A stretch of DNA of 64,000 bases from Acinetobacter amyesii (GCF_002018365.1 NZ_MVKX01000003.1:186001-250000), one strand, 5' to 3'. Positions 17,420 to 26,771 are shown, counted from the stretch's first letter. Translations and numbers: made by a program. The notes: generated by a model not told the origin, from the letters alone.

Positions 17420-18283
17420 ATGAATCTCGCAGCCTTTGAAGCCTTTGTAAAAGTCATGGAAACTGGTTCGATCTCTTTGGCAGCAGATCAGCTCTTCATT
17501 ACGCAACCTGCTGTGACCAAGCGTATTCACAGTTTAGAAGAATACTTCGGTGTCAAACTTTTTGAATCCGCGGGTCGTGGTGTTCAAGCGACGCATGCAG
17601 CAAACTCTCTCTTGCCAAAAGTAAAAAGCTGGCTGAATGAGTTGGGCGATATTCACCATACGCTCAGCCATGAGCAAGGTCAGGTTCAAGGTAAACTGAA
17701 AATTGGTACTAGCCATCATATCGGCTTGCACCATTTACCGGCGCATTTACGTCAATATGTACAACAGTTTCCAGAAGTGACCTTAGATGTACACTTTGTT
17801 GATTCTGAACAAGCCCATGAGCAAGTTTTGGCTGGCGACTTAGAGTTGGCATTTTTGACTTTACCGCCACAGGGTGACAGCCGTTTAAAATACATCACGA
17901 CATGGAATGATCCATTGGTATTCGTGGTTGCGCCTTTCCATCCTTTGGCGCAAGTCGAACATTTGACCTTAGAGGATTTGATCCAATACCCAAGTCTTTT
18001 ACCTGCGGCGCAAACCTATACCAGTCAAATTACTTTGGCTGAGTTTGAAAAGTATGGACTCAAGCCAAAAGTCACCATGAGCAATAACTCACTTGAGTCG
18101 ATTCGCATGTTGGTTTCAATTGGTCTAGGTTGGTCAGTCCTTCCTAAAACCTTATTGAACCAAGATTTAAAACAACTGAATTTACCTTCAAATATGAATC
18201 GTCAATTGGGCATGGTATGGCACCCAGGCCGTACTCAGTCACTTGCTGCACAAAAGCTGGTTGAATTGATGAAACACATCTAA
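17420..18283 (+). CDS. LysR-family transcriptional regulator
   Basis: A 287-residue regulator. The N-terminal winged helix-turn-helix reads FVKVMETGSISLAADQLFITQPAVTKRIHSLEEYFGVKLFE. The effector domain begins at about residue 90 with KLKIGTSHHIGLHHLP. AGGA lies six bases before ATG 17420, making it a better start than the ATG two codons earlier. No gene is divergently paired within 400 bases except the small acidic gene at 16743-16952. The target and effector are unknown. Confidence 0.88.
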   Translation: MNLAAFEAFVKVMETGSISLAADQLFITQPAVTKRIHSLEEYFGVKLFESAGRGVQATHAANSLLPKVKSWLNELGDIHHTLSHEQGQVQGKLKIGTSHHIGLHHLPAHLRQYVQQFPEVTLDVHFVDSEQAHEQVLAGDLELAFLTLPPQGDSRLKYITTWNDPLVFVVAPFHPLAQVEHLTLEDLIQYPSLLPAAQTYTSQITLAEFEKYGLKPKVTMSNNSLESIRMLVSIGLGWSVLPKTLLNQDLKQLNLPSNMNRQLGMVWHPGRTQSLAAQKLVELMKHI

Positions 18284-18317
18284 TTGAATTTTTACCTACA
18301 AAATTCAGTTATTAATC

Positions 18318-18342
18318 AAGCCACCGTTATGGTGGCTTTTTT
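18318..18342 (+). terminator. Intrinsic terminator after LysR gene
   Basis: The stem AAGCCACC / GGTGGCTT with a GTTAT loop is followed by T residues. Confidence 0.85.
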
Positions 18343-18440
18343 ATTGATCTGTTTGAGCGTTTAGAAAAAGCGAATGATTTGATTTGCCAAGTGTTGAACA
18401 GTCCTTGTTGAAGGATCGCTTAAATTTCTTTTGCATTAAA

Positions 18441-18471
18441 AATGGGATCACCTTTTTCAGCCGATCCCATT
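18441..18471 (-). terminator. Terminator after DUF2789 gene
   Basis: The stem AATGGGATC / GATCCCATT has a 13-base loop and is A/T-flanked on both sides. It lies 26 bases beyond the DUF2789 stop codon on the minus strand. Confidence 0.7.
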
Positions 18472-18497
18472 AAAAAATAAAGGAAGACCCGTCAGTT

Positions 18498-18740
18498 TTA
18501 CTTCGTCAATGAATCTTCATGTAATGATTCATTCAATTGATCAACAATAATCGCCCATTCACCATCTGACTTAATTTTTTCGGCCAAGAATTGGCGCTGA
18601 GCATCTGTCCAATAATCTGCTTCGGTGATTTTAGTTTGGGCACTGAGTTGATGCGTCACGATAAATAAAGCAATCGCGTCTTCACTCGAATCTAAACCCA
18701 GTTGTTCAAATAGATGAGTCATGCGTGGACGTACACTCAT
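18498..18740 (-). CDS. DUF2789 family small protein
   Basis: An 80-residue soluble protein with the DUF2789 pattern MTHLFEQLGLDSSEDAIALFIVTHQLS and ADYWTDAQRQFLAEKIKSDGEWAIIVDQLN. GGAG at good spacing supports ATG 18740 rather than the one two codons upstream. The family is common in gammaproteobacteria, and its function is unknown to me. Confidence 0.8.
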   Translation of the reverse strand: MSVRPRMTHLFEQLGLDSSEDAIALFIVTHQLSAQTKITEADYWTDAQRQFLAEKIKSDGEWAIIVDQLNESLHEDSLTK

Positions 18741-18836
18741 TGTCATTCTCCGTATTAAAACTTATTGTTTATGGATACAAAATTATTCTGTTTTAAGGAT
18801 ATAACACGGAACGAACACGCACTCAATTACAGAATT

Positions 18837-19310
18837 CTATAGCGGTGAAAATTGAATAAAAGGCAAACTGAGCATAATCATCACGACCGATTGAATAAAT
18901 ACCAACAATAAAGGCAGCCCCCAGTTCACTCCGCCTTCTTCAGCAAATACCTGCTCACTATATTTAGGCTGCTGCATATAGGCTTTGGTCTTTTGCACAG
19001 CAAAATCGCTATAAAGCCGCTTTCCGATCCCAGCGAGTATGATGTTAGGAATCAATGCTAGTCCTATTAAAACCTTATCTGGCACACCGATGATGAGTGC
19101 CAGCATGCTAATCAAAAAACCAACCGCAAAGAATAAGAAGAAATAGCGATACATCTTCCGATAGAGCAACCAATAAGGTCCACAAATTAGCCCAGCCCAA
19201 CTCAGGCTACTGTTCTGCCCACCTTGTTGTTCTATGAACTTTAAATAAGATTGAGCACGTGGCCCAATAAAGATTTGAATCAAATGTTTAAAAGAAGCTT
19301 CTGTCTGCAT
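18837..19310 (-). CDS. DUF2628 family membrane protein
   Basis: A 157-residue protein. An N-terminal soluble part is followed by the DUF2628 signature SLSWAGLICGPYWLLYRKMYRYFF. Hydrophobic segments follow at about residues 45-55, 60-78, 80-100 and 130-150. The last segment is after the polar stretch KTKAYMQQPKYSEQVFAEEGG. These are integral membrane proteins with no known activity. It lies in the same direction as, but apart from, the DUF2789 gene. Confidence 0.75.
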   Translation of the reverse strand: MQTEASFKHLIQIFIGPRAQSYLKFIEQQGGQNSSLSWAGLICGPYWLLYRKMYRYFFLFFAVGFLISMLALIIGVPDKVLIGLALIPNIILAGIGKRLYSDFAVQKTKAYMQQPKYSEQVFAEEGGVNWGLPLLLVFIQSVVMIMLSLPFIQFSPL

Positions 19311-19364
19311 ATGGAGCGATAGTTCAAATAAGTGAGCCGAAGTTTAATCAAAAGGACGTCAAAT

Positions 19365-19390
19365 AAAAAAGCATCTCAAGATGCTTTTTT
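19365..19390 (-). terminator. Terminator after HAD-IB gene
   Basis: The stem AGCATCT / AGATGCT with a two-base loop is flanked by A5 and T5. It lies just beyond the stop codon of the minus-strand HAD gene. Confidence 0.85.
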
Positions 19391-19400
19391 ATGTTTATCT

Positions 19401-20057
19401 TTAGGCTTGAATTGACCAGTCTTGTATGTCCCAACCTTGTTCTTTTGCTAGGACTTCTAAACGGTCATCAGGGTTGATTGCAAAGGCATGATCAGCATAT
19501 TCCAACAGGAAACGGTCATTAATCGAATCTGAATAGGCCCAAGACTCTGTCACATCACGACCTTCTAACCATTGATTCAAACGGACTAATTTGCCCTTTT
19601 GGTAGCACGGAGTATTGATTACTTTACCGGTATATTTACCATCCACAACTTCGGCATTGGTCGCAATAATTTCAGTAATACCAAATTCACGAAAAATCGG
19701 TGCGGTAATAAAATCAGACGTTGCGGTGATCCCGACCAATTGATGCCCTGCATCTTGATGGCGCTGAATGGCAGCAAAGCCCTCTGGACGCATTTGCGCA
19801 CGAATGACTTTTTTCATAAACAACTGATGTAACTCAGTTAAGTAGGCATTGTCATGTTGAGTTAAAAACTCAAATACAAATTCGTTATAGGCAATTGGGT
19901 CAAGCTGGCCTTTTTTATAATCATCATAAAATTTGTCATTCATGGCACGATGATGAATTGGATCAACCAAGCCTTCATTGACCAAAAACTCCCCCCAAGA
20001 ATGGTCTGAGTCGGTATTTAATAAGGTGTGATCAAGGTCAAACAGTGCCAATTTCAT
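19401..20057 (-). CDS. HAD-IB family phosphatase (SerB/histidinol-phosphatase-like)
   Basis: A 218-residue HAD hydrolase. Motif I is FDLDHTLLNTDSDHSW at the N-terminus, motif II is GITATSDFITAPI, and motif III/IV is AYSDSINDRFLLEYADHAFAINPDDRL. The cap region contains MNDKFYDDYKKGQLDPIAYNEFV, typical of HAD subfamily IB (SerB-like). It should dephosphorylate a small phosphomonoester; the substrate cannot be deduced. The divergent neighbour is rppH. Confidence 0.85.
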   Translation of the reverse strand: MKLALFDLDHTLLNTDSDHSWGEFLVNEGLVDPIHHRAMNDKFYDDYKKGQLDPIAYNEFVFEFLTQHDNAYLTELHQLFMKKVIRAQMRPEGFAAIQRHQDAGHQLVGITATSDFITAPIFREFGITEIIATNAEVVDGKYTGKVINTPCYQKGKLVRLNQWLEGRDVTESWAYSDSINDRFLLEYADHAFAINPDDRLEVLAKEQGWDIQDWSIQA

Positions 20058-20238
20058 GAAAATACTCGTAAAAGCTGAAATTTAAGAAAAAAATTGTAAA
20101 TCTATCTCCGCTAGTCGATAGAAATTCGTTAAGATCATAACAATTTTAACATTTTTACACTTTGCTTTTTCGAGATGGACACAGAAATAAACGTCCCCGT
20201 GAGCAAAGTCATAAATTACACAATATTTAGGTAGCCAA

Positions 20239-20718
20239 ATGATCGATTCAGAAGGTTTCCGACCCAACGTCGGGATCATTTTGGCAAACGACATTGGACA
20301 AGTTTTATGGGCAAAGCGCATTGGTCACAATGCCTGGCAATTTCCACAAGGAGGTATCCAACATGGAGAAACCCCCGAACAGGCACTTTACCGTGAGCTG
20401 AGAGAAGAAGTTGGCTTACTGCCCGAACACGTCCAGGTGATAGCACAAACCCAAGGTTGGTTGCGCTATCGTTTGCCACATCGGTATATACGTACGGATT
20501 CAGACCCCGTTTGTATTGGTCAAAAACAAAAGTGGTTTTTATTGAAACTGACAGCTTCAGCACAGCATATTCAGCTGGATTTGTCAGATCCACCTGAGTT
20601 TGATCAATGGCAATGGGTCAGCTATTGGTACCCATTGGGACAAGTGGTGAATTTTAAACGCGATGTATATCGTAAAGCCATGGTGGAACTGTGCAATCAG
20701 CTTCCGCAAAAACCGTAA
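20239..20718 (+). CDS. rppH: RNA pyrophosphohydrolase RppH
   Basis: A 159-residue Nudix enzyme that removes pyrophosphate from the 5' triphosphate end of mRNA, starting RNase E-dependent decay. The Nudix box starts at [20 protein letters not shown] and continues into VGL. The N-terminus [11 protein letters not shown] and the substrate loop AWQFPQGG match RppH. AGGTAG lies ahead of the ATG. It precedes ptsP in the same direction, the common gammaproteobacterial order. Confidence 0.96.
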   Translation: MIDSEGFRPNVGIILANDIGQVLWAKRIGHNAWQFPQGGIQHGETPEQALYRELREEVGLLPEHVQVIAQTQGWLRYRLPHRYIRTDSDPVCIGQKQKWFLLKLTASAQHIQLDLSDPPEFDQWQWVSYWYPLGQVVNFKRDVYRKAMVELCNQLPQKP

Positions 20719-20795
20719 AAATTTGCAGAATGGATGCAGATTTTTAGGATGAGTGTTGTTATAAATAAAGCAGAATAAATTTTGGAGCAGACACG

Positions 20796-23093
20796 ATGTC
20801 GAACATGCAACTGGATACCTTAAGACGCATAGTCCAAGAGATTAATGCGTCGGCCAGTTTGCATGAATCTTTAGACATTATGGTCAATCAAGTGGCCGAA
20901 GCCATGCATGTGGATGTCTGCTCAATCTACTTGCTTGATGAACGAAATCATCGTTATTTACTGATGGCTTCTAAGGGTTTAAACCCTGAAGCCGTTGGAC
21001 ATGTCTCTTTGCATACCAGTGAAGGTTTGGTCGGCTTAGTTGGACAACGTGAAGAAATCGTCAACTTAGACAGTGCGCCCAAACATGAACGCTTTATGTA
21101 TCTGCCAGAAACAGGGGAAGAAATTTACAATTCCTTCCTCGGTGTTCCGGTGATGTATCGTCGTAAAGTTATGGGCGTCTTGGTGGTTCAAAACAAAGAA
21201 CCACAAGACTTTAGCGAAGCTGCCGAATCCTTCCTCGTGACCCTATGCGCTCAACTTTCAGGGGTAATTGCCCATGCACATGCCGTCGGGAATATCGAAG
21301 TCTTTCGTAAGCCCAACAACCTCCCTGCCTATAAAACCTTCCAAGGCATTTCAGGTTCAGGCGGTATTGCGCTAGGTCGTGCAGTCATCTTATATCCACC
21401 TGCTGATTTGGCTTCAGTCCCCGATCGTGAAGCCGATGACATCAGTGAAGAACTCGAATTACTCGACAATGCCATAGACGCAGTTCGCCAAGAAATTCTG
21501 TCCCTCGATGAAAAGATGCAAGATGCCCTGATGGCCGAAGAACGGGCATTATTTAGCGTGTTCTTACGGATGCTCGATGCCAATGCCCTCCCCGCGGAAA
21601 TCAAAAGTGAAATTCGTGACGGCAACTGGGCACAAGGTTCGGTACGCATTGTCATTGATAAACACATTGCACTGTTTGCACAGATGGAAGATGACTATCT
21701 CCGTGAACGTGTTTCAGACTTAAAAGATCTAGGGCGTCGTATCTTGGCTTTTTTACAAGAAGCTGATGCCAGTCACCGTGAAATCACCGATGAAAGCATT
21801 TTAATTGGTGAAGAAATTTCTACGGCTGCCTTGGTTGAACTCCCTGTCGATAAAATCGCGGCGATTGTGACCACCGAAGGTGCCATGAACTCACACATGG
21901 TGATTGTGGCGCGTGCTCTCGGCATTCCAACTGTAGTCGGTGTGACTGAACTACCGATTAATACCCTCGATGATGTCGAAATGATCGTCGATGCACATCA
22001 GGGTCGTGTATTCATCAATCCCCCTCGTCGATTACGCACACGTTATAAAGAGATTCAAAAAGAAGAAGAGCAAATTGCTAAAGATCTGAAACAATACGAA
22101 ACCAAAGATGCCATCACCCCAGATGGCGTCGCGGTTCGATTGTTTGTAAATACAGGCTTGATGATCGATGTAGTTCGCGGTGTACAACGTGGCGCCAAAG
22201 GTGTCGGTCTATACCGTTCAGAAATTCCGTTTATGCTGCGTGATCGCTTCCCAGGTGAAGAAGAACAACGGGCGATTTATCGTCAACAGCTCAGTCATTT
22301 TGCCAATAAACCAGTGGTGATGCGTACCCTCGATATTGGTGCAGATAAAGATCTTCCTTATTTCTCGATTGAAGAAGAAAACTCTGCACTGGGTTGGCGT
22401 GGAATTCGCTTTACCCTCGATCATCCTGAGATTTTTTCAGCCCAAATTCGTGCCATGCTCAAAGCCAGTATTGGCCTGAACAACTTGCATATTTTGCTGC
22501 CAATGGTGACCAGTGTCAGCGAAGTCGAAGAAGCATTGTATTTGCTCGATCGTGACTGGCAAGCGGTGCAAGAAGAAGAACAGGTGAAAATTACCAAACC
22601 CAAAATCGGCATCATGGTCGAAGTGCCGAGTGTGCTGTTACAGATCGATGAGTTTGCTGAATTGGTTGACTTCTTCTCGGTCGGATCTAACGATTTAACC
22701 CAATATTTACTTGCGGTTGACCGTAATAACCCACGGGTTGCCAATGTCTATTCACACTCACACCCAGCCGTACTTCGTGCGCTGACTCGCTTGGTGCAAG
22801 AATGTCATAAATATGACAAGCCGATCAGCATCTGCGGGGAAATGGCCGGTGATCCACTCACCGCTATTTTACTGATGGCGATGGGCTTTAATACCCTATC
22901 GATGAGTTCGAGTAACATTCTCAAAGTCCGTAAAGCCATCTGCCATGTGCCGATGCCCGATGCAAAAGAGCTCTTGGATCGTGCATTGAGCATGAATAAT
23001 CCATTAATGGTGAAAAGTATGATGGAGTATTACTTCAAGACTCATGGTCTTGGTGATATGGTGAAATCGGCAACCCGAATCGTGAGTGCTTAA
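20796..23093 (+). CDS. ptsP: Phosphoenolpyruvate-protein phosphotransferase PtsP (enzyme I-Ntr)
   Basis: A 765-residue first enzyme of the nitrogen phosphotransferase system, passing phosphate from PEP to NPr. A GAF domain covers about residues 17-160 (VCSIYLLDERNHRYLLMASKGLNPEAVGHV). The EI N-terminal and phosphohistidine domain follows, with GAMNSHMVIVARALGIPTVVG carrying the active histidine. The C-terminal PEP-binding barrel has GLYRSEIPFM, GWRGIRFTLDHPEIF, GIMVEVPS, SVGSNDLTQYLLAVDRNN and SICGEMAG. GGAG precedes the start. It lies 77 bases after rppH and is probably co-transcribed. Confidence 0.96.
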   Translation: MSNMQLDTLRRIVQEINASASLHESLDIMVNQVAEAMHVDVCSIYLLDERNHRYLLMASKGLNPEAVGHVSLHTSEGLVGLVGQREEIVNLDSAPKHERFMYLPETGEEIYNSFLGVPVMYRRKVMGVLVVQNKEPQDFSEAAESFLVTLCAQLSGVIAHAHAVGNIEVFRKPNNLPAYKTFQGISGSGGIALGRAVILYPPADLASVPDREADDISEELELLDNAIDAVRQEILSLDEKMQDALMAEERALFSVFLRMLDANALPAEIKSEIRDGNWAQGSVRIVIDKHIALFAQMEDDYLRERVSDLKDLGRRILAFLQEADASHREITDESILIGEEISTAALVELPVDKIAAIVTTEGAMNSHMVIVARALGIPTVVGVTELPINTLDDVEMIVDAHQGRVFINPPRRLRTRYKEIQKEEEQIAKDLKQYETKDAITPDGVAVRLFVNTGLMIDVVRGVQRGAKGVGLYRSEIPFMLRDRFPGEEEQRAIYRQQLSHFANKPVVMRTLDIGADKDLPYFSIEEENSALGWRGIRFTLDHPEIFSAQIRAMLKASIGLNNLHILLPMVTSVSEVEEALYLLDRDWQAVQEEEQVKITKPKIGIMVEVPSVLLQIDEFAELVDFFSVGSNDLTQYLLAVDRNNPRVANVYSHSHPAVLRALTRLVQECHKYDKPISICGEMAGDPLTAILLMAMGFNTLSMSSSNILKVRKAICHVPMPDAKELLDRALSMNNPLMVKSMMEYYFKTHGLGDMVKSATRIVSA

Positions 23094-23127
23094 AACCACT
23101 CATGTAAAATAATAAAACGAGGTGATG

Positions 23128-23601
23128 ATGGATTTTTTATTTTTTCTGGCTTTTGTCGCCATTGCCTTTTATATGACAAAGATCCATCCACAACTCAAAC
23201 AAAAAATGTTAGAGCTGCAACACGACACACCGATTGAAAAAGCATCCTCAACTCGACCTAGACCGTCCCAAGCACAACAAGTCAATACACGCCCAACCAA
23301 ACCAACAAAATTCAAAGCTCCAGTCAGCCGCTCTCGTATTCCCCCCTTACTCGGTATAGAAATTACTGCGTCACAACAGCGCCGCTTAGGTAAAAATGAT
23401 CCATCGGTACTGGCTGCACAGCACGCCAAACAGCTAAATCAGACGCATCACACTGACTCAACATGGTTTGAGCAATTGACCAGTCAAGTGGAACACGTAC
23501 TCCAGCAACCCAATGATGCTGCAAAACATCAAAGCACAGCGTCTAGACCGCAACAAAAATCCACATTCAACAAAATGTTTGAGGACTTATTTTCAAAATA
23601 A
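23128..23601 (+). CDS. Membrane-anchored basic protein of unknown function
   Basis: A 157-residue protein. It has one N-terminal membrane helix (FLFFLAFVAIAFYMTKI) and a long Pro/Thr/Gln/Lys-rich, probably unstructured region. A helical C-terminus (WFEQLTSQVEHVLQQ, FNKMFEDLFSK) ends the protein. Codons at 23122, 23125 and 23128 could all start; GAGGTG at five bases favours 23128. It follows ptsP by 34 bases, so it may be the last gene of that operon. No family is recognised. Confidence 0.65.
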   Translation: MDFLFFLAFVAIAFYMTKIHPQLKQKMLELQHDTPIEKASSTRPRPSQAQQVNTRPTKPTKFKAPVSRSRIPPLLGIEITASQQRRLGKNDPSVLAAQHAKQLNQTHHTDSTWFEQLTSQVEHVLQQPNDAAKHQSTASRPQQKSTFNKMFEDLFSK

Positions 23602-23668
23602 GACATGTTTCATAGCCCTACATTGCAACTCAAAACCCATGCGTTCAGTCCCGCATGGAACTATCTGA

Positions 23669-23830
23669 ATGAACGTCGGTATTTTGTTATTCAACGAAGT
23701 TGAAGTCTTAGATGCTGCGGGGCCTTCTTCGGGGATCAATGCATCGCTTTATATTGTGGCCAAATTGCATGGCCTAGAGATTGCGAAGCAAACAGCGAAA
23801 CGTATGGAATATGATGCGGAATTTATTTAA
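23669..23830 (+). pseudogene. Remnant of a DJ-1/PfpI family gene with internal deletion
   Basis: A 53-codon frame starts MNVGILLFNEVEVLDAAGP, the N-terminal strand of DJ-1/PfpI (GlxA-like) proteins. It jumps directly to SSGINASLYIVAKLHGLEIAKQTAKRMEYD, which is the C-terminal part of the same family. About 130 residues that normally lie between, including the catalytic cysteine elbow, are missing. The junction keeps the frame, so a short peptide could still be made but cannot fold as the enzyme. There is no ribosome binding site of note. Confidence 0.75.
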
Positions 23831-23852
23831 GCAGATGTTGACGCAGAATAAT

Positions 23853-24053
23853 TTAACGTACTAGAAAACTTAAAAATACACTGAAATAAAAAGGGAGATA
23901 ATCATTCGAATATCCCCCTTTTTTGTGCTTTGCATAGCCGCGTTTTGCATTTTTCTTTCGATCTACAAAAGTTTGGCTTTTGTTAAAATCGTTCATGTGT
24001 TTTGCCACAAAGTTGCGAACTTCAACTTCAGGCAGGACTTTTTTCTTTGCCAT
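23853..24053 (-). CDS. Small basic protein with terminator inside the gene (ArfA-type arrangement)
   Basis: The frame from ATG 24053 (AAGGTGA at good spacing) encodes MAKKKVLPEVEVRNFVAKHM, then KSQTFVDRKKNAKRGYAKHKKGG, then a hydrophobic tail YLPFYFSVFLSFLVR. A strong intrinsic terminator (23884-23920) lies inside the coding region, so most transcripts should end about 30 bases before the stop codon at 23853-23855. Non-stop transcripts of this kind are known for ArfA, which rescues stalled ribosomes when tmRNA fails. The basic Lys/Arg/Gly-rich segment before the terminator fits ArfA's ribosome-binding tail. Sequence similarity to E. coli ArfA is weak, so the assignment is an inference. Alternatively the original stop was lost by mutation. 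Confidence 0.55.
   Translation of the reverse strand: MAKKKVLPEVEVRNFVAKHMNDFNKSQTFVDRKKNAKRGYAKHKKGGYSNDYLPFYFSVFLSFLVR
23884..23920 (-). terminator. Intrinsic terminator inside the small basic gene
   Basis: On the minus strand the stem AAGGGGGATA / TATCTCCCTT (one G-U pair) has a 10-base loop and is followed by TTTTTATTT. It overlaps codons for HKKGGYSNDYLPF and precedes the stop codon. Confidence 0.85.
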
Positions 24054-24213
24054 TTGCATTCACCTTTTTGCCTATACAGCACCCTCGTGCTGTAGTGCAT
24101 ATATTGGTCTATTTTTAGATTTTTTCAAGCACTTTCCTATGGCTTTTTGATACAGCGTAGTTAGTCCCAAATTCATAAAAAATTGCTTTGCCACATTATT
24201 CCCCTCTCCACAC

Positions 24214-24234
24214 CCCTCTCCCATTGAGAGAGGG
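24214..24234. repeat. Short intergenic palindrome
   Basis: CCCTCTC / GAGAGGG with a seven-base spacer lies just beyond the aidB stop codon. It resembles the element at 49049-49069 and the widespread C/G-run intergenic repeats. It may serve as an RNA end for the aidB transcript. Confidence 0.5.
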
Positions 24235-24247
24235 AAATACGTTGTAT

Positions 24248-25908
24248 TTAGCTTGCAAACGCCCGTTCTAATACGCGCTCAATATCGACCATTTTGGCAT
24301 CCAACATCCCCACCACTTGCCCATGTTTAGCGCTAAAACGGCTTTGAATAAAACCATTCGCTACATAGTCAGGCGCATAGCGTTTCAGTAAAACCGCTTG
24401 TGCAAGTAGCGTTAAACGACTGACCAAACTGCGCCCCATAAATTGTAAATCTTCAGGCGATTGATGGAACAACCTGAACAAGTCCTGCAATTCTGTTTGC
24501 AAGGCTTTATCTGTACTTGCAGTTGAAGCGAGATCTTTAAACAGTACCTCCATGGATTCAGGATCACGTCCAATCGCTCGCAATACATCCAAGCACATCA
24601 CATTGCCTGAACCTTCCCAAATGGTATTCACAGGTGCTTCTTTAAAGATGCGCGCCATGATGCCGTTATCGACATAGCCATTGCCGCCAAAGACTTCCAT
24701 CATCTCCCCTGTTAGCTCTACGGCACGCTTACAAATCCAAAACTTGGCTGCTGGGGTCATGATGCGTTTCCATGCAACAGACAAAGCATCATCCGATTCA
24801 TAGCACTGCGCCAAATGGAAACTGAGCTGCGTCGCTGCTTCACTCTCTAAAGCCAAATCTGCCAAAACTGCACGCATCAGTGGTTGATCAATCAGATGTT
24901 TACCAAAAGCCTGACGCTGACGGGTATAGGCAATGCATTGCACCAAAGCTTGACGCAGCATGGCACTCGAACCGACCGAACAGGTCAGACGGGTGTAATT
25001 CGCCATTTCAATAATGGTCGGAATACCTCGCCCTGCCTCACCAATCATGATGCCCCACGCATTTTTAAATTCGACTTCCGAGCTTGAGTTACTGCGATTA
25101 CCGACTTTTTCTTTTAGGCGCTGTACCTGAATTTGATTCTTGGTGCCATCTTCCAACCAACGCGGCACAAAGAAACAGGCCAAACCATCTTGTTCGGTTT
25201 TTGCCACCACCAAATGCGCATCACACATCGGTGCAGAGAAAAACCATTTATGCCCTGTGAGTAAATAAGCCTTGCCTCGTCCTGTTTCTGCCACAGGCAC
25301 GGCAATGGTTTCATTGGCACGCACATCCGAACCGCCCTGCTTTTCGGTCATGCCCATACCGAGCCAAATCGACTTTTTCTGCGCAATCGGTACATCCCGC
25401 TCATCATATTCCGTCGACAGCAACTTCTCGCCAATTTTCGCCCACAGTTCAGGCTCTCGCTGAATGAGTGGAATACTGCCCAGCGTCATTGAGTTTGGAC
25501 ATAAGTTGCCGCATTCGACCTGACCTGCAAGATAAAAACGTGCAGCCCATTCCACCCATTTAGTCTTAGAGTTAGGCTGATTAAAAGGATGTGATGGGTA
25601 TCAAACTGACGGTTGAGTCCCATCCATTTATGCCATGAGGGATGAAATTCGATAAAGTCGGTACGGCGACCACGGGCATCGAAGGCATGTAAGATTGGCG
25701 TGTGTTTATTGGCTAAAGCCCCATGCTGAAAGTATTCACTTGAACCTGCAACTTTACCCATTTCACATAAGGTCGGCTGATCATGGCTGCCGTAGCGTTT
25801 CAAGATTTCATGCAAAACCGTATCGCTTGAAAATAGATTGTAGTTTTCCAGTTCATCAAATTGGTTGCTGATTTGATGTGTCATCCATGTCTGTTCTAAT
25901 GTATTCAT
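24248..25908 (-). pseudogene. aidB: AidB-like acyl-CoA dehydrogenase, frameshifted
   Basis: Two overlapping frames together encode a full-length AidB-type flavoprotein of about 550 residues. The first (from ATG 25908) gives ELENYNLFSSDTVLHEILKR to MGLNRQFDTHH. The second continues FNQPNSKTKWVEWAARFYLAGQVECGNLCP through GMGMTEKQGGSDVRANE, GHKWFFSAPMCDAHLV, RLKEKVGNRSNSSSEVEF and IWEGSGNVMCLDVLRAIGRD. The shift is at about 25588-25596, where one base appears missing from a CAC-CAT-CCT stretch. AidB is a member of the adaptive response to alkylation in E. coli. A sequencing error cannot be excluded. A TetR gene is divergent 91 bases away. Confidence 0.8.
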
Positions 25909-25999
25909 CGTCTATATTTTCCGCTTGTTCTTGTTGGCTTTTCATTTCAGTATAGAGAAAATTTAAAGCATAGACGTTCGGTTTTCCACGCTTAAAAAT

Positions 26000-26623
26000 A
26001 TGAAGAATTCAGCCATTCAAATACGGCGCAAGCCACGTCAATCACGGGCCAAACTGACACAAGAAGCCCTACAGGACAGTTTTGTTCGGCTTTTGCATGA
26101 GCGCCCTGCCAGTCAAATTACCATTCGGGAAATTACCGACCTTGCAGGCGTTGGCTTGGGGACGTTCTATGAGTATTTTTCCAAGAAGGAAGATTTGATT
26201 GCGCTGACCATTCATTTGCATGTGAAACACAATGCGGAAAGCTTAAAAAGTTATGCACAAAGCTTGATCAAGTTATCCACAGATTTGGATGTTCGGGCGT
26301 ATTTGGAGCGAATTATTCACTTTCAAATTGAGCAAATTCAAGCACAGCAGTTTTTATGGTCGCAGGTATTTTTGTTGGAACGACAGATTTCAGAGATTGA
26401 AAGTTACCGTAAAAGTTATGCCATGATGGTGCAGATGTGGCGCAGCATTCTCGAGCCGTTTATACAGGATGATGAACAGCTCAAGTCGATGGCTTTAAAT
26501 ATGCAGCGAGTCTGTTATGGCTTTGTGTCACAGACTTTGTTGATTGAGCCGACATTTAAGGATTGGAATGTTTTGGAGATGGATATTGTTCAGTTCCTAA
26601 AAAATTTAGATTACCGTAGCTAA
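26000..26623 (+). CDS. TetR-family transcriptional regulator
   Basis: A 207-residue repressor-type protein. The N-terminal helix-turn-helix reads SQITIREITDLAGVGLGTFYEYFSKKEDLIALT, and the ligand-binding domain is all helical. It is divergent from the broken aidB-like gene with a 91-base shared promoter region, so it probably controls that gene. The C-terminal domain has no recognisable ligand signature. A terminator follows. Confidence 0.88.
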   Translation: MKNSAIQIRRKPRQSRAKLTQEALQDSFVRLLHERPASQITIREITDLAGVGLGTFYEYFSKKEDLIALTIHLHVKHNAESLKSYAQSLIKLSTDLDVRAYLERIIHFQIEQIQAQQFLWSQVFLLERQISEIESYRKSYAMMVQMWRSILEPFIQDDEQLKSMALNMQRVCYGFVSQTLLIEPTFKDWNVLEMDIVQFLKNLDYRS

Positions 26624-26680
26624 ATTTCGTACATAAACATGTATTTTTAGTGGCAAAAGTGACCAAAGCTGATTAAAAAC

Positions 26681-26710
26681 AAAGCGACTTGTTTCAAAGT
26701 CGCTTTTTTT
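26681..26710 (+). terminator. Intrinsic terminator after TetR gene
   Basis: The stem AAAGCGACT / AGTCGCTTT is followed by T5. It is the last housekeeping feature before the first dif-like site. Confidence 0.85.
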
Positions 26711-26771
26711 GAAGATGAATTGTGATTTTTTAATTACTCAACTAATTGATTTTTAATTTGTTATTAAAACT

